Of a stretch of DNA of 22,374 bases, positions 1 to 8,537 are shown piece by piece. The stretch is from an uncultured Prevotella sp. (lineage in GTDB: Bacteria; Bacteroidota; Bacteroidia; Bacteroidales; Bacteroidaceae): assembly GCA_947095945.1 (NCBI GenBank), contig CAMUQM010000011.1, positions 1 to 22,374 on the forward strand, written 5' to 3'. Position 1 is the stretch's first letter. Each line of letters opens with the position of its first letter. A model generated the notes under the pieces. It had not been told where the DNA came from. It made no database searches and worked only from the letters and a program-made list of their open reading frames with translations. Both the position numbers and the translations under genes were made by a program.

Positions 1-77
1 CTAATTGACTTGCAATAGATGCCCTTTTGAAGTCTTACTAACGCCCTTTTGAAGTCCAACTAAGCACCTTTTCTTGC
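1..77 (-). repeat. Dispersed-type repeat, left inverted copy
   Basis: The reverse complement of this segment aligns without gaps to 8777-8853, with about 61 of 77 positions identical by eye. Both copies carry the blocks AAAAGGTGCTTA, GGGCGTTAGT and AAAAGGGCATCT at the same spacing. Weaker similarity continues inward to about position 110 (around 'CAGTAA...TAGTTAT' on the minus strand). The copy reaches base 1, so its other edge lies outside the window. No coding potential is seen. Being a dispersed genomic repeat is inference from two copies. Confidence 0.8.
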
Positions 78-357
78 ATGACTTTATAACTAATTGATTT
101 ACTGTTGGTTGCAAACTTGCTTTTTACACGTGTTTTTCATCTTTACATTAGAAGTTTTATCTGAAATTATGTAATGTTTTTTCAAAGTCCTATCTATATT
201 TGGAGCAGTATAATAAGAAGTTTTTTTGTGTCAGAGAGAGAATGTAAAAATGGCTTATGTGACAAAAATCAATTAACAGTCTTGGGTATTTTAAGTTATT
301 ATGAATAAATTCGGCTCCCTTAAAGACATATGTTTTACACGACAAGTGTTTAAGCCT
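78..357. other. Non-coding AT-rich stretch downstream of queG
   Basis: No plausible gene is seen. The inner part (to about 110) still resembles the flank of the right repeat copy. A TATATTTG at 195-202 matches the Bacteroidota -7 pattern on the plus strand, but it has no correctly spaced TTTG and no gene downstream. The right end holds one arm of the hairpin at 316-365. Confidence 0.6.
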
Positions 358-365
358 TTAAGGGA
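316..365 (-). terminator. Hairpin spanning the queG stop codon
   Basis: TCCCTTAAAG (316-325) pairs perfectly with CTTTAAGGGA (356-365), and there is a nested ACAC/GTGT pair in the 30-nt loop. One arm contains the queG stop codon (358-360), and the other follows it in the transcript. No run of T follows on the minus strand, so this may be an attenuating or 3'-protecting hairpin rather than a classical intrinsic terminator. Confidence 0.4.
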
Positions 366-1362
366 AGAATCCTTTTTTCTTTACGGTAATATTTCGTTTC
401 AGTCCTTCATATTTAACTCGTTTGACAGCAGAGCCTTTGAATAAACGTTGATAATCTTCGACAGTTAGGTTATGCCATTTTTCTTTGCTCATACTGAGAA
501 GTTCGGGTTTGGGTTGGAGTGCAGGTTCATTATTGGGTGTGGCAAATCGATTCCAAGGGCAGGCTATCTGGCAGCGATCACAACCATAGATGATGTCACC
601 CATGTGATTTTTTGCATCATCTGACAATTCTCCTCGGTTTTCAATCAACTGATATGATAGACAACGTTCAGCATGGAAATCCTCATTAGGAATAATGGCT
701 CGGGTAGGGCAGGCATCAATACAACGATGACAGTTTCCGCAATGATTTGACATAGGTTCATCGTATTCATCAACTTCAAAAGGCAAGAATATCTCACCCA
801 AGAAGAACATAGAACCTGCATGAGGAATAATAAGTTGATGATTACGTCCTACCCAACCAAGTCCTGCTTTTTGTGCCCAGTAACGTTCAAGGACTGGAGC
901 TGTGTCGCAGAAGCAGCGTATTAATGGTTCTTCTCCTTCTTCCTTTTGGGGAAGCTGACATCGTTCTGTTATCTTCATAGCCAATTCCCTCATCTTTTGT
1001 TTCATCAAATCGTGGTAATCTTGACCGAGGGCATAAGCTGCAATCTGATATTCACCTTCTGGAATTTGTTGGGCTGGGGCATAGTTAAGAGCAAGAGATA
1101 CGATACTGCGCACACCTGAAACAAGGAGTCGTGGGTCAAGACGTTTCTCTAAGTAGTTTGTCATATATGTCATTGAAGCCTCTTCTCCATTTTCTAACCA
1201 TCTTCGGTACTTCTGTGCTATCGCTTCATCAACAGGTGCGGCCTTTGCTATACCACAAGCAAAGAATCCTACAGAACGTGCCAAGGATTTAATAGCTGAG
1301 GATAGAACAGTAGTAGAATCTTCGCCATGTAAGTTTTGGGTGAAAGCATCTATTGATGACAT
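358..1362 (-). CDS. queG: Epoxyqueuosine reductase QueG
   Basis: Cytoplasmic cobalamin- and iron-sulfur-dependent enzyme that reduces epoxyqueuosine to queuosine at the wobble base of tRNAs with GUN anticodons. The 334-residue product has the DUF1730 region at the N-terminus, with the CDTAPVLER segment (Asp153 corresponds to the family's catalytic acid) and a GWVGRN motif at 169-174. A double 4Fe-4S module follows: C208, C211, C214 and C218, then C234, C261, C264 and C268. The length fits short QueG forms lacking the C-terminal HEAT extension of the E. coli enzyme. The ATG at 1362 puts the conserved 'GFFACGIA' at residues 32-39, as in relatives. It appears to be a single-gene unit, with 138 bases to the next gene downstream on the plus-strand map. 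Function follows from family knowledge. Confidence 0.93.
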   Translation of the reverse strand: MSSIDAFTQNLHGEDSTTVLSSAIKSLARSVGFFACGIAKAAPVDEAIAQKYRRWLENGEEASMTYMTNYLEKRLDPRLLVSGVRSIVSLALNYAPAQQIPEGEYQIAAYALGQDYHDLMKQKMRELAMKITERCQLPQKEEGEEPLIRCFCDTAPVLERYWAQKAGLGWVGRNHQLIIPHAGSMFFLGEIFLPFEVDEYDEPMSNHCGNCHRCIDACPTRAIIPNEDFHAERCLSYQLIENRGELSDDAKNHMGDIIYGCDRCQIACPWNRFATPNNEPALQPKPELLSMSKEKWHNLTVEDYQRLFKGSAVKRVKYEGLKRNITVKKKGFFP

Positions 1363-1446
1363 ACGATGATTTTAAAAGCTTTTTTATTACCTTCGTTAGA
1401 AGATATAGATGGCTTGATAATATGATAATCAAAGGTGAAACATGAT

Positions 1447-1500
1447 ATTACACCGCGAAGTGAAATTCTTCTATTTCAAATATCATTGAGATAGTGTAAT
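1447..1500 (-). terminator. Weak long-loop hairpin after deacetylase gene
   Basis: ATTACAC (1447-1453) pairs perfectly with GTGTAAT (1494-1500), immediately after the stop codon of the deacetylase gene. The loop is 40 bases and contains a small GAAAT/ATTTC pair. It lacks a strong GC stem and a T-run, so it is a tentative 3'-end structure only. Confidence 0.25.
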
Positions 1501-2139
1501 TTATTTTTTAAATGTTTCAGCAGGGTCGTCTGGGAAAAGCTTGAACTCATATCCTTGATCTTTAAGCCATTGCAATGATTCTGGAAGTGCAGTGCGAAGC
1601 TTATCAATGCTCTTAAGTGAATCATGGAAGGTGATAATCGAACCATTACGTGCATATCTCTTTATATTGTTTACTACGTCTTCCGCTGTTAACCATTTGG
1701 AATAATCACGTGTCACAAGATCCCACATTACGACACGATAGTTCTGTTTTACCCACCAATATACCGTATGACGTAACCATCCATGTGGAGGACGGAAGTA
1801 AGGTGAGTTGAGTAGAGCATCAGCCTTGGTTACATCTACGGCATAGGTCAGTGTCCAATGTCTGAAAGAACCAAGGTGATGATAGGTATGATTACCCACT
1901 TTATGTCCACGACGAATCACCTCTTCATATATCTCTGGGTGCTTTCTTACATTGTCTGCAACCATGAAAAACATGGCTTTTGCATTGAATTGGTCAAGTA
2001 TGTCGAGAATAAGAGGTGTTGCCTCAGGTATTGGTCCATCATCAAATGTGAGATAAACAGAATGGTCATTCTTGTCCATACGCCAAAGAGCGTGTGGATA
2101 AAAGATACGTAACCAGCGTGCAGGTTGTTCTATTAGCAT
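1501..2139 (-). CDS. Polysaccharide deacetylase (NodB/CE4 family)
   Basis: A 212-residue single-domain protein with all five NodB motifs. These are TFDDGP at 31-36 (Asp33 base, Asp34 metal ligand), the metal-binding H-T-x-x-H at 84-88, RPPHG at 116-120 (usually RPPYG), MWD at 138-140, and ITFHDS at 169-174 with His172. Family members remove N- or O-acetyl groups from peptidoglycan, chitooligosaccharides or other glycans using a divalent metal. The substrate cannot be told from sequence. There is no clear signal peptide; the N-terminus is short and hydrophobic-aromatic, so the enzyme may be cytoplasmic or membrane-attached, perhaps acting on a lipid-linked sugar. It stands 208 bases from the DUF2723 gene with a terminator between them, so it is probably transcribed separately. 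Confidence 0.9.
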   Translation of the reverse strand: MLIEQPARWLRIFYPHALWRMDKNDHSVYLTFDDGPIPEATPLILDILDQFNAKAMFFMVADNVRKHPEIYEEVIRRGHKVGNHTYHHLGSFRHWTLTYAVDVTKADALLNSPYFRPPHGWLRHTVYWWVKQNYRVVMWDLVTRDYSKWLTAEDVVNNIKRYARNGSIITFHDSLKSIDKLRTALPESLQWLKDQGYEFKLFPDDPAETFKK

Positions 2140-2266
2140 ATTATTCGATACATCCCTAAACTCTTCTCTGAAATAGAGAAATAAGCCTTTTGTTCTTTGT
2201 TCTTATTCTAATCTATCCCGATCAATGTGCCTGTTTGTCTAAGGCTGTAGAGGGATAGGATAAAGC

Positions 2267-2314
2267 AAAAGCCAGAGTTTGGCTGTTTTTTAAGACAACC
2301 AGATTCTGGCTTTT
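2267..2314 (-). terminator. Intrinsic terminator of the DUF2723 gene
   Basis: AAAAGCCAGA (2267-2276) pairs with TCTGGCTTTT (2305-2314), a perfect 10-bp stem, and an inner GGTTGT/ACAGCC segment (with a wobble) extends it. It begins 33 bases after the DUF2723 stop. The flanks are T-rich on both strands, and the neighbouring genes are both on the minus strand, so its natural client is the DUF2723 transcript. Confidence 0.7.
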
Positions 2315-2347
2315 AGTTTTTAGTATTTGTATAGGATTTTAATAATC

Positions 2348-5300
2348 CTACATCAATGTACCACCTCGATTTTGGAATCTTGCAAAGAGATTTTCAAGCA
2401 TAGCTGCATGTTTGTTTGCCCATGTACGATCGGTCTTTTCATTTTCATTGACAAGATTTATCATAATCTGAAAATTCTTCTTACATTCACCCTGTGACAT
2501 ATTGAAGAGACGAGGAGAAAGACTCAGGTAGTAGTTTACATACTGAAGAGAAATCTTCCATAACTCATCATACATTTGGCGTGCCTTTGCTTTCTGTCCC
2601 AACAATGCGTATGCACGTGCCATGTCACTTGAACCGCTCATGTAGCTGATTGGTACATTATAGTTTGGTATTTCTTTCTCAGCCTTCTGCAATACCTTCA
2701 ATGCCTTAGCATTTTCACCCTTTGCAATAAGGTGGAGTGCAAGGTCAGCCATCTCGCGACGGTGTGTATAGCACATTCGAGCTACAGTCTCATCAATATA
2801 GAGGCCATGCTTGTTGAGACCGCCCCACTTAAAGCGATTCATCATTACATCGTATGTCTTCTCTGTGTCGAAGTTACGCATATTGATGCCAGTTGACTTC
2901 GCATCGTCCATAGTAGCGAATGGGGTAATACGGTTTACGAGACCTTCTTGAATGAAATTTTCTCCCAAGTTCATGAAGTTCTCTGCACCAACGGTTATTG
3001 CTACATAGAGAGGACGTGTCCAATTACAGTTAGCAATCATCTCAAGCATCATTAAGTCGTTCTTGTACAACGCTTGCTTTCCAGCCAATGAGATAACCAT
3101 ACGGTCAGGAATAGAGTCTCCCGGACGCATCATACCACTGCGACGAACAGCCTCCTTGTCGATAGTCATGTAGATGGTATCGGTTGGGATGACATGACTC
3201 TCAGCATTCTTTGATCGTACCCAGTATTTGAGGATGTTTTTTAACTCAAATGGATCGTCACCAAATTGTGCCTTTGCAGAGACTGGGTCCTGCTTGTAGA
3301 ACTCTCGAATCTGTTCCTTGAACTCTGGTGCTATCTGTATATACTCATTCGTACCACTTACATAATCAAGGCGTGGCCATGAGATAGGTACGCTTGGTGA
3401 GTTGTATGCAGGACGGCGCATTTGGTCAATGTACCAGTCTGTCTGTAGATAAGAAAGGTTGCAAACACGTGTGTCTGTGCGTACTCCCTCAACCTCTTGG
3501 TTATACCAAAGTGGGAAAGTGTCGTTATCACCATTGGTGAAGATAATTGGATTACCCTTCTGCTGCAATGAGTTAAGATAGTTCTGACCAAAGTCACGAC
3601 AAGTATATCGCCCTGAGCGATCGTGGTCGTCCCATGTCTGTGATGCCATCTGAATTGGGACAAGCAGACAGGCAAGTGAAATGACAGATGCAGAAAGTAC
3701 TGGTGCAACCTTCAACTTACGTGCCCAGTCATAGAGTGCCAATACTCCCAATCCACACCAAATTGCGTATGCATAGAATGAAGCTGCATAAGCATAGTCG
3801 CGCTCACGTGGCTGGCTTGGTGTTTGGTTCAGATAGATAACGATGGCAAGACCAGTCATGAAGAACAAGAAGAATACAACCCAGAACTGCTGTATACCAC
3901 GCTTTCCACGCCATGCCTGCCAGAAGAGACCTATCAGACCGAGCAATAATGGTAGACAATAGAATACGTTGTGTCCCTTGTTTGCTTTCAATTCATCTGG
4001 TAACAAGTTCTGGTCACCATAGAGAGCATTATCAATAAATGAGATACCAGTAATCCAATTACCATGCTCTGGCTCACCATTGCCCTGTATGTCGTTCTGA
4101 CGTCCTGCAAAGTTCCACATGAAGTATCTCCAGTACATGAAGTTACATTGATAAGAAAGGAAGAACTTCATGTTCTCAAATTGTGTAGGCATCTTCACAC
4201 CATCAACATCATGTCCTGTGATACCACCCATCCACTGTTCGTATAGGCTTGCATACCCCGGGTTATGCATACGTGGGAAGAACATGTTTTGTTCGAATAC
4301 CTGTGTTGCCTTATGGCGAACAATGAAGTAAGAGTCTTTCTCATCTTTAGATGCTTTCTCCTTACGCTGGTATACAGGTGCACCCTCATCAAACTTATAG
4401 TGCATACCATCTTCAGCAACTGCTGGTTGGCTTGAATATGCTTGTCCGTAGAGTAATGGACGGTCACCATACTGGTCACGACTTAAATAGCTTCCCAAAG
4501 TAAAGATGTCCTCTGGGGAGTTCTGATCCATTGGTGGGTTGGCTGTTGAGCGGATAACAATCACAGCGTATGAAGAATAGCCGATAAATAACATCAGCAT
4601 ACAGAGTAAGGCTGTGTTCTTTATACGTGAAGAAACAAGTGCTACGCGCTGCTTCTTTCCATCTTTATTGAATGGACGCTGCCACTGGAGCAATATGTAA
4701 ACAAGAGCAAGTACGACAAGACCTGTAAAGAATGCTGTCCAACCATAGCCATAGAAAGGAATACCAATCAGGGCAAATGCTGCTAAGAATGCTATATTCT
4801 GGCGGCGTGGACTCTTGTCTTGATACGTTTCATAAATACCCCATACAAAAGAAGCGATGAGTAAGGCAATATATACAATAGTACCTGTATTGAATGGCAT
4901 ACCAAGTGTGTTTGTAAAGAACAACTCAAACCATCCGCCTACAGTGATAATACCCGGAACAACGCCATAAAGAACAGCTGCAACGAGGATTACTGAGAGG
5001 AGCAATGCAAAGAGCGAACCCTTCAAGTTTGCATCTGGCACCTTCTTATAATAGTAAACCAATGCGATAGCTGGGATACAAAGGAGATTGAGCAGGTGCA
5101 CACCAATAGATAGACCTGTCATATAGGTAATCAATACCAACCAGCGGTCGGAATGTGGTTTATCAGCATTGTCTTCCCACTTCAAGATAAGCCAGAATAC
5201 AACAGCGGTAAAGGCTGATGAATAGGCATATACCTCACCTTCAACGGCAGAGAACCAGAATGTGTCACTGAATGTATAAATCAGTGCACCAACAAGACCT

Positions 5301-5668
5301 GCACCCTCGATAGCGATGGTTTTTGCAAGTGAAGGAGCTTCTCCGTCACGCACAATCAGACGACGTGAGAAGTGGGTGATGGTCCAGAAAAGAAACATAA
5401 TACACGTTGCAGAAAGCAATGCGCTCATTGTGTTGACCATACGTGCTACCTCTGTTGGATCACTCGCAAAATGTGAGAAGAGATTAGCTGTAAGCATGAA
5501 GAACGGTGCCCCGGGAGGGTGTCCAATCTCCAGTTTATAGCCTGTTGTAATGAATTCGGGACAGTCCCAGAAGCTGGCTGTCGGTTCAATTGTGGAACAA
5601 TACACGAAAGCTGCAATAAAGAATGCAAGCCATCCGACGATGTTGTCCACCAGTCTGAATTGTTTCAT
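2348..5668 (-). CDS. DUF2723 multi-pass GT-C-like membrane protein with C-terminal TPR-like region
   Basis: A 1106-residue inner-membrane protein. The first membrane helix (about 10-24) is followed by an acidic loop, SFWDCPEF (32-39), and GHPPGAP (49-55). This is the DUF2723 signature and resembles the first-loop acidic motif of GT-C glycosyltransferases (protein O-mannosyltransferase type). About a dozen hydrophobic segments follow up to roughly residue 680. After that comes a soluble part with a conserved TNGDNDTFPLWY segment, and a helical TPR-like region near 972-1045. DUF2723 proteins are often annotated as a glycosyltransferase family typical of Bacteroidota. A role in lipid-linked-sugar transfer to protein or surface glycan is inference. 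The ATG at 5668 opens directly into the first conserved helix. Gene ends are set off by a terminator (2267-2314) and a candidate promoter (5742-5749). Confidence 0.85.
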   Translation of the reverse strand: MKQFRLVDNIVGWLAFFIAAFVYCSTIEPTASFWDCPEFITTGYKLEIGHPPGAPFFMLTANLFSHFASDPTEVARMVNTMSALLSATCIMFLFWTITHFSRRLIVRDGEAPSLAKTIAIEGAGLVGALIYTFSDTFWFSAVEGEVYAYSSAFTAVVFWLILKWEDNADKPHSDRWLVLITYMTGLSIGVHLLNLLCIPAIALVYYYKKVPDANLKGSLFALLLSVILVAAVLYGVVPGIITVGGWFELFFTNTLGMPFNTGTIVYIALLIASFVWGIYETYQDKSPRRQNIAFLAAFALIGIPFYGYGWTAFFTGLVVLALVYILLQWQRPFNKDGKKQRVALVSSRIKNTALLCMLMLFIGYSSYAVIVIRSTANPPMDQNSPEDIFTLGSYLSRDQYGDRPLLYGQAYSSQPAVAEDGMHYKFDEGAPVYQRKEKASKDEKDSYFIVRHKATQVFEQNMFFPRMHNPGYASLYEQWMGGITGHDVDGVKMPTQFENMKFFLSYQCNFMYWRYFMWNFAGRQNDIQGNGEPEHGNWITGISFIDNALYGDQNLLPDELKANKGHNVFYCLPLLLGLIGLFWQAWRGKRGIQQFWVVFFLFFMTGLAIVIYLNQTPSQPRERDYAYAASFYAYAIWCGLGVLALYDWARKLKVAPVLSASVISLACLLVPIQMASQTWDDHDRSGRYTCRDFGQNYLNSLQQKGNPIIFTNGDNDTFPLWYNQEVEGVRTDTRVCNLSYLQTDWYIDQMRRPAYNSPSVPISWPRLDYVSGTNEYIQIAPEFKEQIREFYKQDPVSAKAQFGDDPFELKNILKYWVRSKNAESHVIPTDTIYMTIDKEAVRRSGMMRPGDSIPDRMVISLAGKQALYKNDLMMLEMIANCNWTRPLYVAITVGAENFMNLGENFIQEGLVNRITPFATMDDAKSTGINMRNFDTEKTYDVMMNRFKWGGLNKHGLYIDETVARMCYTHRREMADLALHLIAKGENAKALKVLQKAEKEIPNYNVPISYMSGSSDMARAYALLGQKAKARQMYDELWKISLQYVNYYLSLSPRLFNMSQGECKKNFQIMINLVNENEKTDRTWANKHAAMLENLFARFQNRGGTLM

Positions 5669-5741
5669 TTATACGATTAGAATTTACTGTCTACTCATCT
5701 TTGTTGGATAAGCAGAGATTTTTATTTCGAAATAATCACTG

Positions 5742-5749
5742 CAAAGATA
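5742..5749 (-). promoter_or_regulatory. Candidate -7 element for the DUF2723 gene
   Basis: On the minus strand the sequence is TATCTTTG, a full match to the Bacteroidota -7 pattern TAnnTTTG, 73 bases upstream of the DUF2723 ATG. The -33 box is weak: a TTTA lies 21 bases upstream and TTTG only 11 bases upstream. Confidence 0.45.
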
Positions 5750-6000
5750 ATAATATTAATCAAAACAGCATAAAGACAAAGGAGAAATTATAATAAAATG
5801 CGACTAAATGAATAATACTAATGTTTGTAATTGTCTTTTGTTAAGTTTGGGTATCAATATATGAAGTGTTGTAGATTCTATGTATATGGCTTATTTAACA
5901 TAGAACTCTTCGGAAAAATTATATTCAAAAATGATTTATCTATTGGTGTTTATGGATAAAATAGAAAGGAAGACACTCTTCCTTTTAATATTAAAACACA
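5750..6000. other. AT-rich intergenic stretch between the DUF2723 and helicase genes
   Basis: This holds the upstream part of the DUF2723 promoter region and, at its right end, the helicase terminator. No gene, RNA or repeat is seen in the middle part (about 5790-5960). Confidence 0.6.
5965..5985 (-). terminator. Intrinsic terminator of the nuclease-helicase operon
   Basis: AAAGGAAGA (5965-5973) and TCTTCCTTT (5977-5985) form a perfect 9-bp stem with a 3-base loop, 15 bases after the helicase stop. A T-rich tract (CTATTTTATC) follows on the minus strand. A perfect AT palindrome, TTTTAATATTAAAA (5983-5996), precedes and overlaps it. Confidence 0.75.
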
Positions 6001-7446
6001 TTATTCCACTTGTGTTTTAGGCCAGTTGACGAGGTATAGATGCTCTGTGGCACGGGTAAAGGCGGTGTAAAGCCAATGGATGTAATCGGGTGTGAGCATC
6101 TCATCTGTCATATAACCTTGGTCAAGATAGATATGTGCCCACTGTCCGCCTTGCGCTTTATGACAGGTGATAGCATAGCCGAATTTCACTTGTAAGGCAT
6201 TGTAATATTCATCTTCTCGCACTTTTTTCATGCGGTCTGCCTTTAATGGAATGTCTTCATAGTCCTCTAACACACGTTGAAAGAGTTGTTCGTTCTGCTC
6301 TTGTGTTAAGGCAGGTGCTTCGGTCATAAGTGCATCAAGGATTACAATCATATCCTCTTCTGCATTATCATAATCAGGAAACTCCAAAGACACATCGGCA
6401 AAGCGGAATCCATAAAACTCACGCATATTGCGAACACGGCGCACAACTGTGCGGTCGCCATTGGCAATAAAAGTAAGTGCTGGTTGCTTCTCCTCCCCAT
6501 GCTCCGGGGAGAGGGGGGATGGAGCGTTCTTATACTTATTCTTCACCACCATCAGCATGTCGCCTGTTGTCAGTTCTTCCTCACGTCCAAGTACCATGTT
6601 GCGTATGCCTTGATTGAATACATTTGCACGTTTGTTAGAGCGTGTGATAACCATCGTCTCGTCTATTCCTACCTCTGAATAGCTGGAAGCAAGGTGTTCG
6701 ATCAATTCATCGCCTGACACAATAGAGATGTCGGCAAAGCCATTAAAGCGAATCTTAGGTAGTTGTGTAACCTCATCATGAGTTATCATTTGTCTGATGA
6801 CTGTGGCATTGTAAAGGATACCAGAGTCATGACTCTGTCGAAGAACCTCGTTCAAATCACATTCATAGACCGTTAGTCCGTAGGCACGAAGAACATCTGC
6901 GCGCAGCGCAGGACTCTCTTCTTCACCAACAGGAGGGAGCTGTGCTTTGTCACCGACAAGTAACATACGGCAATTACGGTCGTTATAAACATATTGGATA
7001 AGGTCGTCAAGTAGGCAACCACTGCCGAACGTTGTATTACCTGATGACAAACTAATCATCGATGCCTCATCAACCATGAACAAACGGTCATGGAAGAGAT
7101 TGACATTCAGATTAAATTTTCCGTCAAGTCCTGTAAATGCTTTTTCCCGATAGATAGAGCGATGAATGGTTGCTGCAGGCTGATTGGCATTTAATGAGAA
7201 TACCTTTGCTGCACGACCCGTTGGAGCCAATAGTGAAACCTTCTGTCGTAACTCCAGCATTGTGCGGACAATAGCACCTGCTAAAGAGGTTTTACCCGTA
7301 CCAGCACTACCACGGAGAACCATGACGGCACGCTCATCACGGTCAGTCATAAAGCGTGCAAAGAGGTCTACTGCATACATCTGATCGGCTGTTGGTTCAA
7401 AGCCGAAGTTCTGTAATATTCTGTATTTTAGCTCCTCATTTATCAT
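6001..7446 (-). CDS. RecD-like superfamily 1 DNA helicase (short form)
   Basis: A 481-residue cytoplasmic ATP-dependent DNA helicase or DNA-binding ATPase. The N-terminal half is AAA_30/RecD-like, with Walker A GSAGTGKT (46-53), Walker B VDEAS (125-129), motif III GDKAQLPPV (165-173) and the NEVLRQ arginine motif (199-204). The C-terminal UvrD_C_2-type part has YAITCHKAQGGQW (424-436) and TAFTRA (461-466). It is much shorter than true RecD2 because it lacks the long N-terminal extension. This fits a helicase type common in Bacteroidota whose exact role is not known to me. It starts 23 bases after the nuclease stop, so the two genes are probably one operon. Residues about 306-322 are encoded by an unusually GC-rich palindromic segment (see the entry at 6489-6526). 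Confidence 0.88.
   Translation of the reverse strand: MINEELKYRILQNFGFEPTADQMYAVDLFARFMTDRDERAVMVLRGSAGTGKTSLAGAIVRTMLELRQKVSLLAPTGRAAKVFSLNANQPAATIHRSIYREKAFTGLDGKFNLNVNLFHDRLFMVDEASMISLSSGNTTFGSGCLLDDLIQYVYNDRNCRMLLVGDKAQLPPVGEEESPALRADVLRAYGLTVYECDLNEVLRQSHDSGILYNATVIRQMITHDEVTQLPKIRFNGFADISIVSGDELIEHLASSYSEVGIDETMVITRSNKRANVFNQGIRNMVLGREEELTTGDMLMVVKNKYKNAPSPLSPEHGEEKQPALTFIANGDRTVVRRVRNMREFYGFRFADVSLEFPDYDNAEEDMIVILDALMTEAPALTQEQNEQLFQRVLEDYEDIPLKADRMKKVREDEYYNALQVKFGYAITCHKAQGGQWAHIYLDQGYMTDEMLTPDYIHWLYTAFTRATEHLYLVNWPKTQVE
6489..6526. repeat. GC-rich palindromic segment inside the helicase gene
   Basis: CTCCCC (6493-6498) and GGGGAG (6506-6511) form a perfect 6-bp stem, flanked by a GGGGGGATGGAG tract. 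The composition is very different from the surrounding roughly 45% GC gene. It encodes a proline- and glutamate-rich stretch (NAPSPLSPEHGEEKQ, about residues 307-321) between the conserved GDMLMVVKN and FIANGD segments. From memory, similar short GC-rich palindromes are scattered in Bacteroidota genomes; identity with such a family is inference. Confidence 0.5.
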
Positions 7447-7469
7447 CGTTTAAAGTCTTATATCTCTTA

Positions 7470-8354
7470 TTAGTTCCACTCTTTTATATCTGCATGAGCT
7501 TCTATTTGCTGCTCTATGTTGTCAGGAAGCAGTGAGAAGAAGTCCATTCCTGTGATACGTTCTACCTCGTCAACAGTATTGACGTAGTCAGTTTTCTTTC
7601 TTCCTTTGGCTGATATATTCCTACAAATAAAGCCAATAGCCTTGGGTTCATCTCTCAAACGGAGGACAACCTTGAAGAAAGCCTCTGGCACTTGTACCTT
7701 GTTCTTGCCAATAGTCTTATGCTTTTGATTGAAATAGATTGGCCCACAGACGATATAGACATCGCCATACTCTTGTGCCCATGTGCGGCATTGTTTCTCT
7801 ATTGTGTTCCACAAACCACTGTTTAGAGCTGGTATTTGCGGACAAATATTTGTCATCAGGAAACTCTGCTCCATTGTCTTTTGACTCCAATGATTATCGC
7901 CCGTAGGACACATGTGTCCACGATCATATCCGGAGCGCATATAATCGTAGGTGTCAACACGTGGCTCTGGTATCTCTTCGTCTGCTTGAAAGGTAATCCC
8001 ATTGCGCTTAGCTGGTCCGTTGGTATGGCTTGCAGTAAGGTGCCATGCTACCCAGTTAGGCGTACGTGTTTCGACATTATACGATGTGGTATAACCTTCA
8101 CGATAAAGTAGTAGAGATGGAACATTGGCTTTACTTATAGGGATTTCTAAGCCTTGTTTTATCTCAAAACTATTCTTTTGTTTTGTTTTCTTTATCCAAT
8201 TTGGTTTTTGGGGAGAATCAGTTCTATGGTTATTATAGGACTCAATAAAAGGCTTGTCTAATGTTGTGAAATCTCTCTTTTTCTTCTCTCCTTGGCACGC
8301 GATAGCGATTAAGGACAGAGCGAGTATGATTGTTTTGAAGAATATACGATTCAT
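7470..8354 (-). CDS. DNA/RNA non-specific endonuclease (NUC1/EndoG family), lipoprotein
   Basis: A 294-residue protein beginning with a basic-hydrophobic signal sequence and a lipoprotein-type cysteine (LIAIAC, Cys20), so it is probably anchored in the envelope facing the periplasm or outside. After a Lys-rich linker comes the beta-beta-alpha-metal nuclease domain: DRGH at 144-147 with the expected catalytic His147, then a TN (168-169), then N178-x3-W182-x3-E186, which matches the metal-binding and active-site pattern of the family. Members cleave single- or double-stranded DNA and RNA without sequence specificity. Likely roles are nutrient scavenging or clearing extracellular DNA; this is inference. 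It is the first gene of a two-gene unit with the RecD-like helicase. The -3 lipobox position is Ala instead of the preferred Leu/Val/Ile. Confidence 0.9.
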   Translation of the reverse strand: MNRIFFKTIILALSLIAIACQGEKKKRDFTTLDKPFIESYNNHRTDSPQKPNWIKKTKQKNSFEIKQGLEIPISKANVPSLLLYREGYTTSYNVETRTPNWVAWHLTASHTNGPAKRNGITFQADEEIPEPRVDTYDYMRSGYDRGHMCPTGDNHWSQKTMEQSFLMTNICPQIPALNSGLWNTIEKQCRTWAQEYGDVYIVCGPIYFNQKHKTIGKNKVQVPEAFFKVVLRLRDEPKAIGFICRNISAKGRKKTDYVNTVDEVERITGMDFFSLLPDNIEQQIEAHADIKEWN

Positions 8355-8529
8355 CTATTGATTTTCTTGTTATAATCCCACTTAAAACAGGTGCGGTATT
8401 CTTTTCTTCTCTATTTCTCTTAATGAAAGATGATAATAGTTTCCATATTAAATAGCTGAATAGGAATAAATTAAAAGAAGCATATTTTGCTGTTAGGGTT
8501 TCAAACTTAAAGTAAATTGAATATGTTTA

Positions 8530-8537
8530 CAAAGTTA
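8530..8537 (-). promoter_or_regulatory. Candidate -7 element for the nuclease-helicase operon
   Basis: The minus strand reads TAACTTTG, matching TAnnTTTG, about 175 bases upstream of the nuclease ATG. No TTTG lies at the expected 19-21-base distance, so this is a half match and implies a long leader. Confidence 0.3.

Noticed and set aside
195..202. TATATTTG promoter-like element on the plus strand
   Set aside because: No TTTG at 19-21 bases upstream and no gene downstream on that strand; a chance match in AT-rich DNA.
1858..2112. 84-codon plus-strand frame opposite the deacetylase
   Set aside because: It is antisense to a complete NodB domain with all motifs; no independent support.
3358..3708. 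116-codon frame overlapping the DUF2723 gene in another frame
   Set aside because: It lies wholly inside a well-supported coding region and shows no domain; a typical shadow frame. The same applies to 4195-4479, 12962-13270 and 18132-18449.
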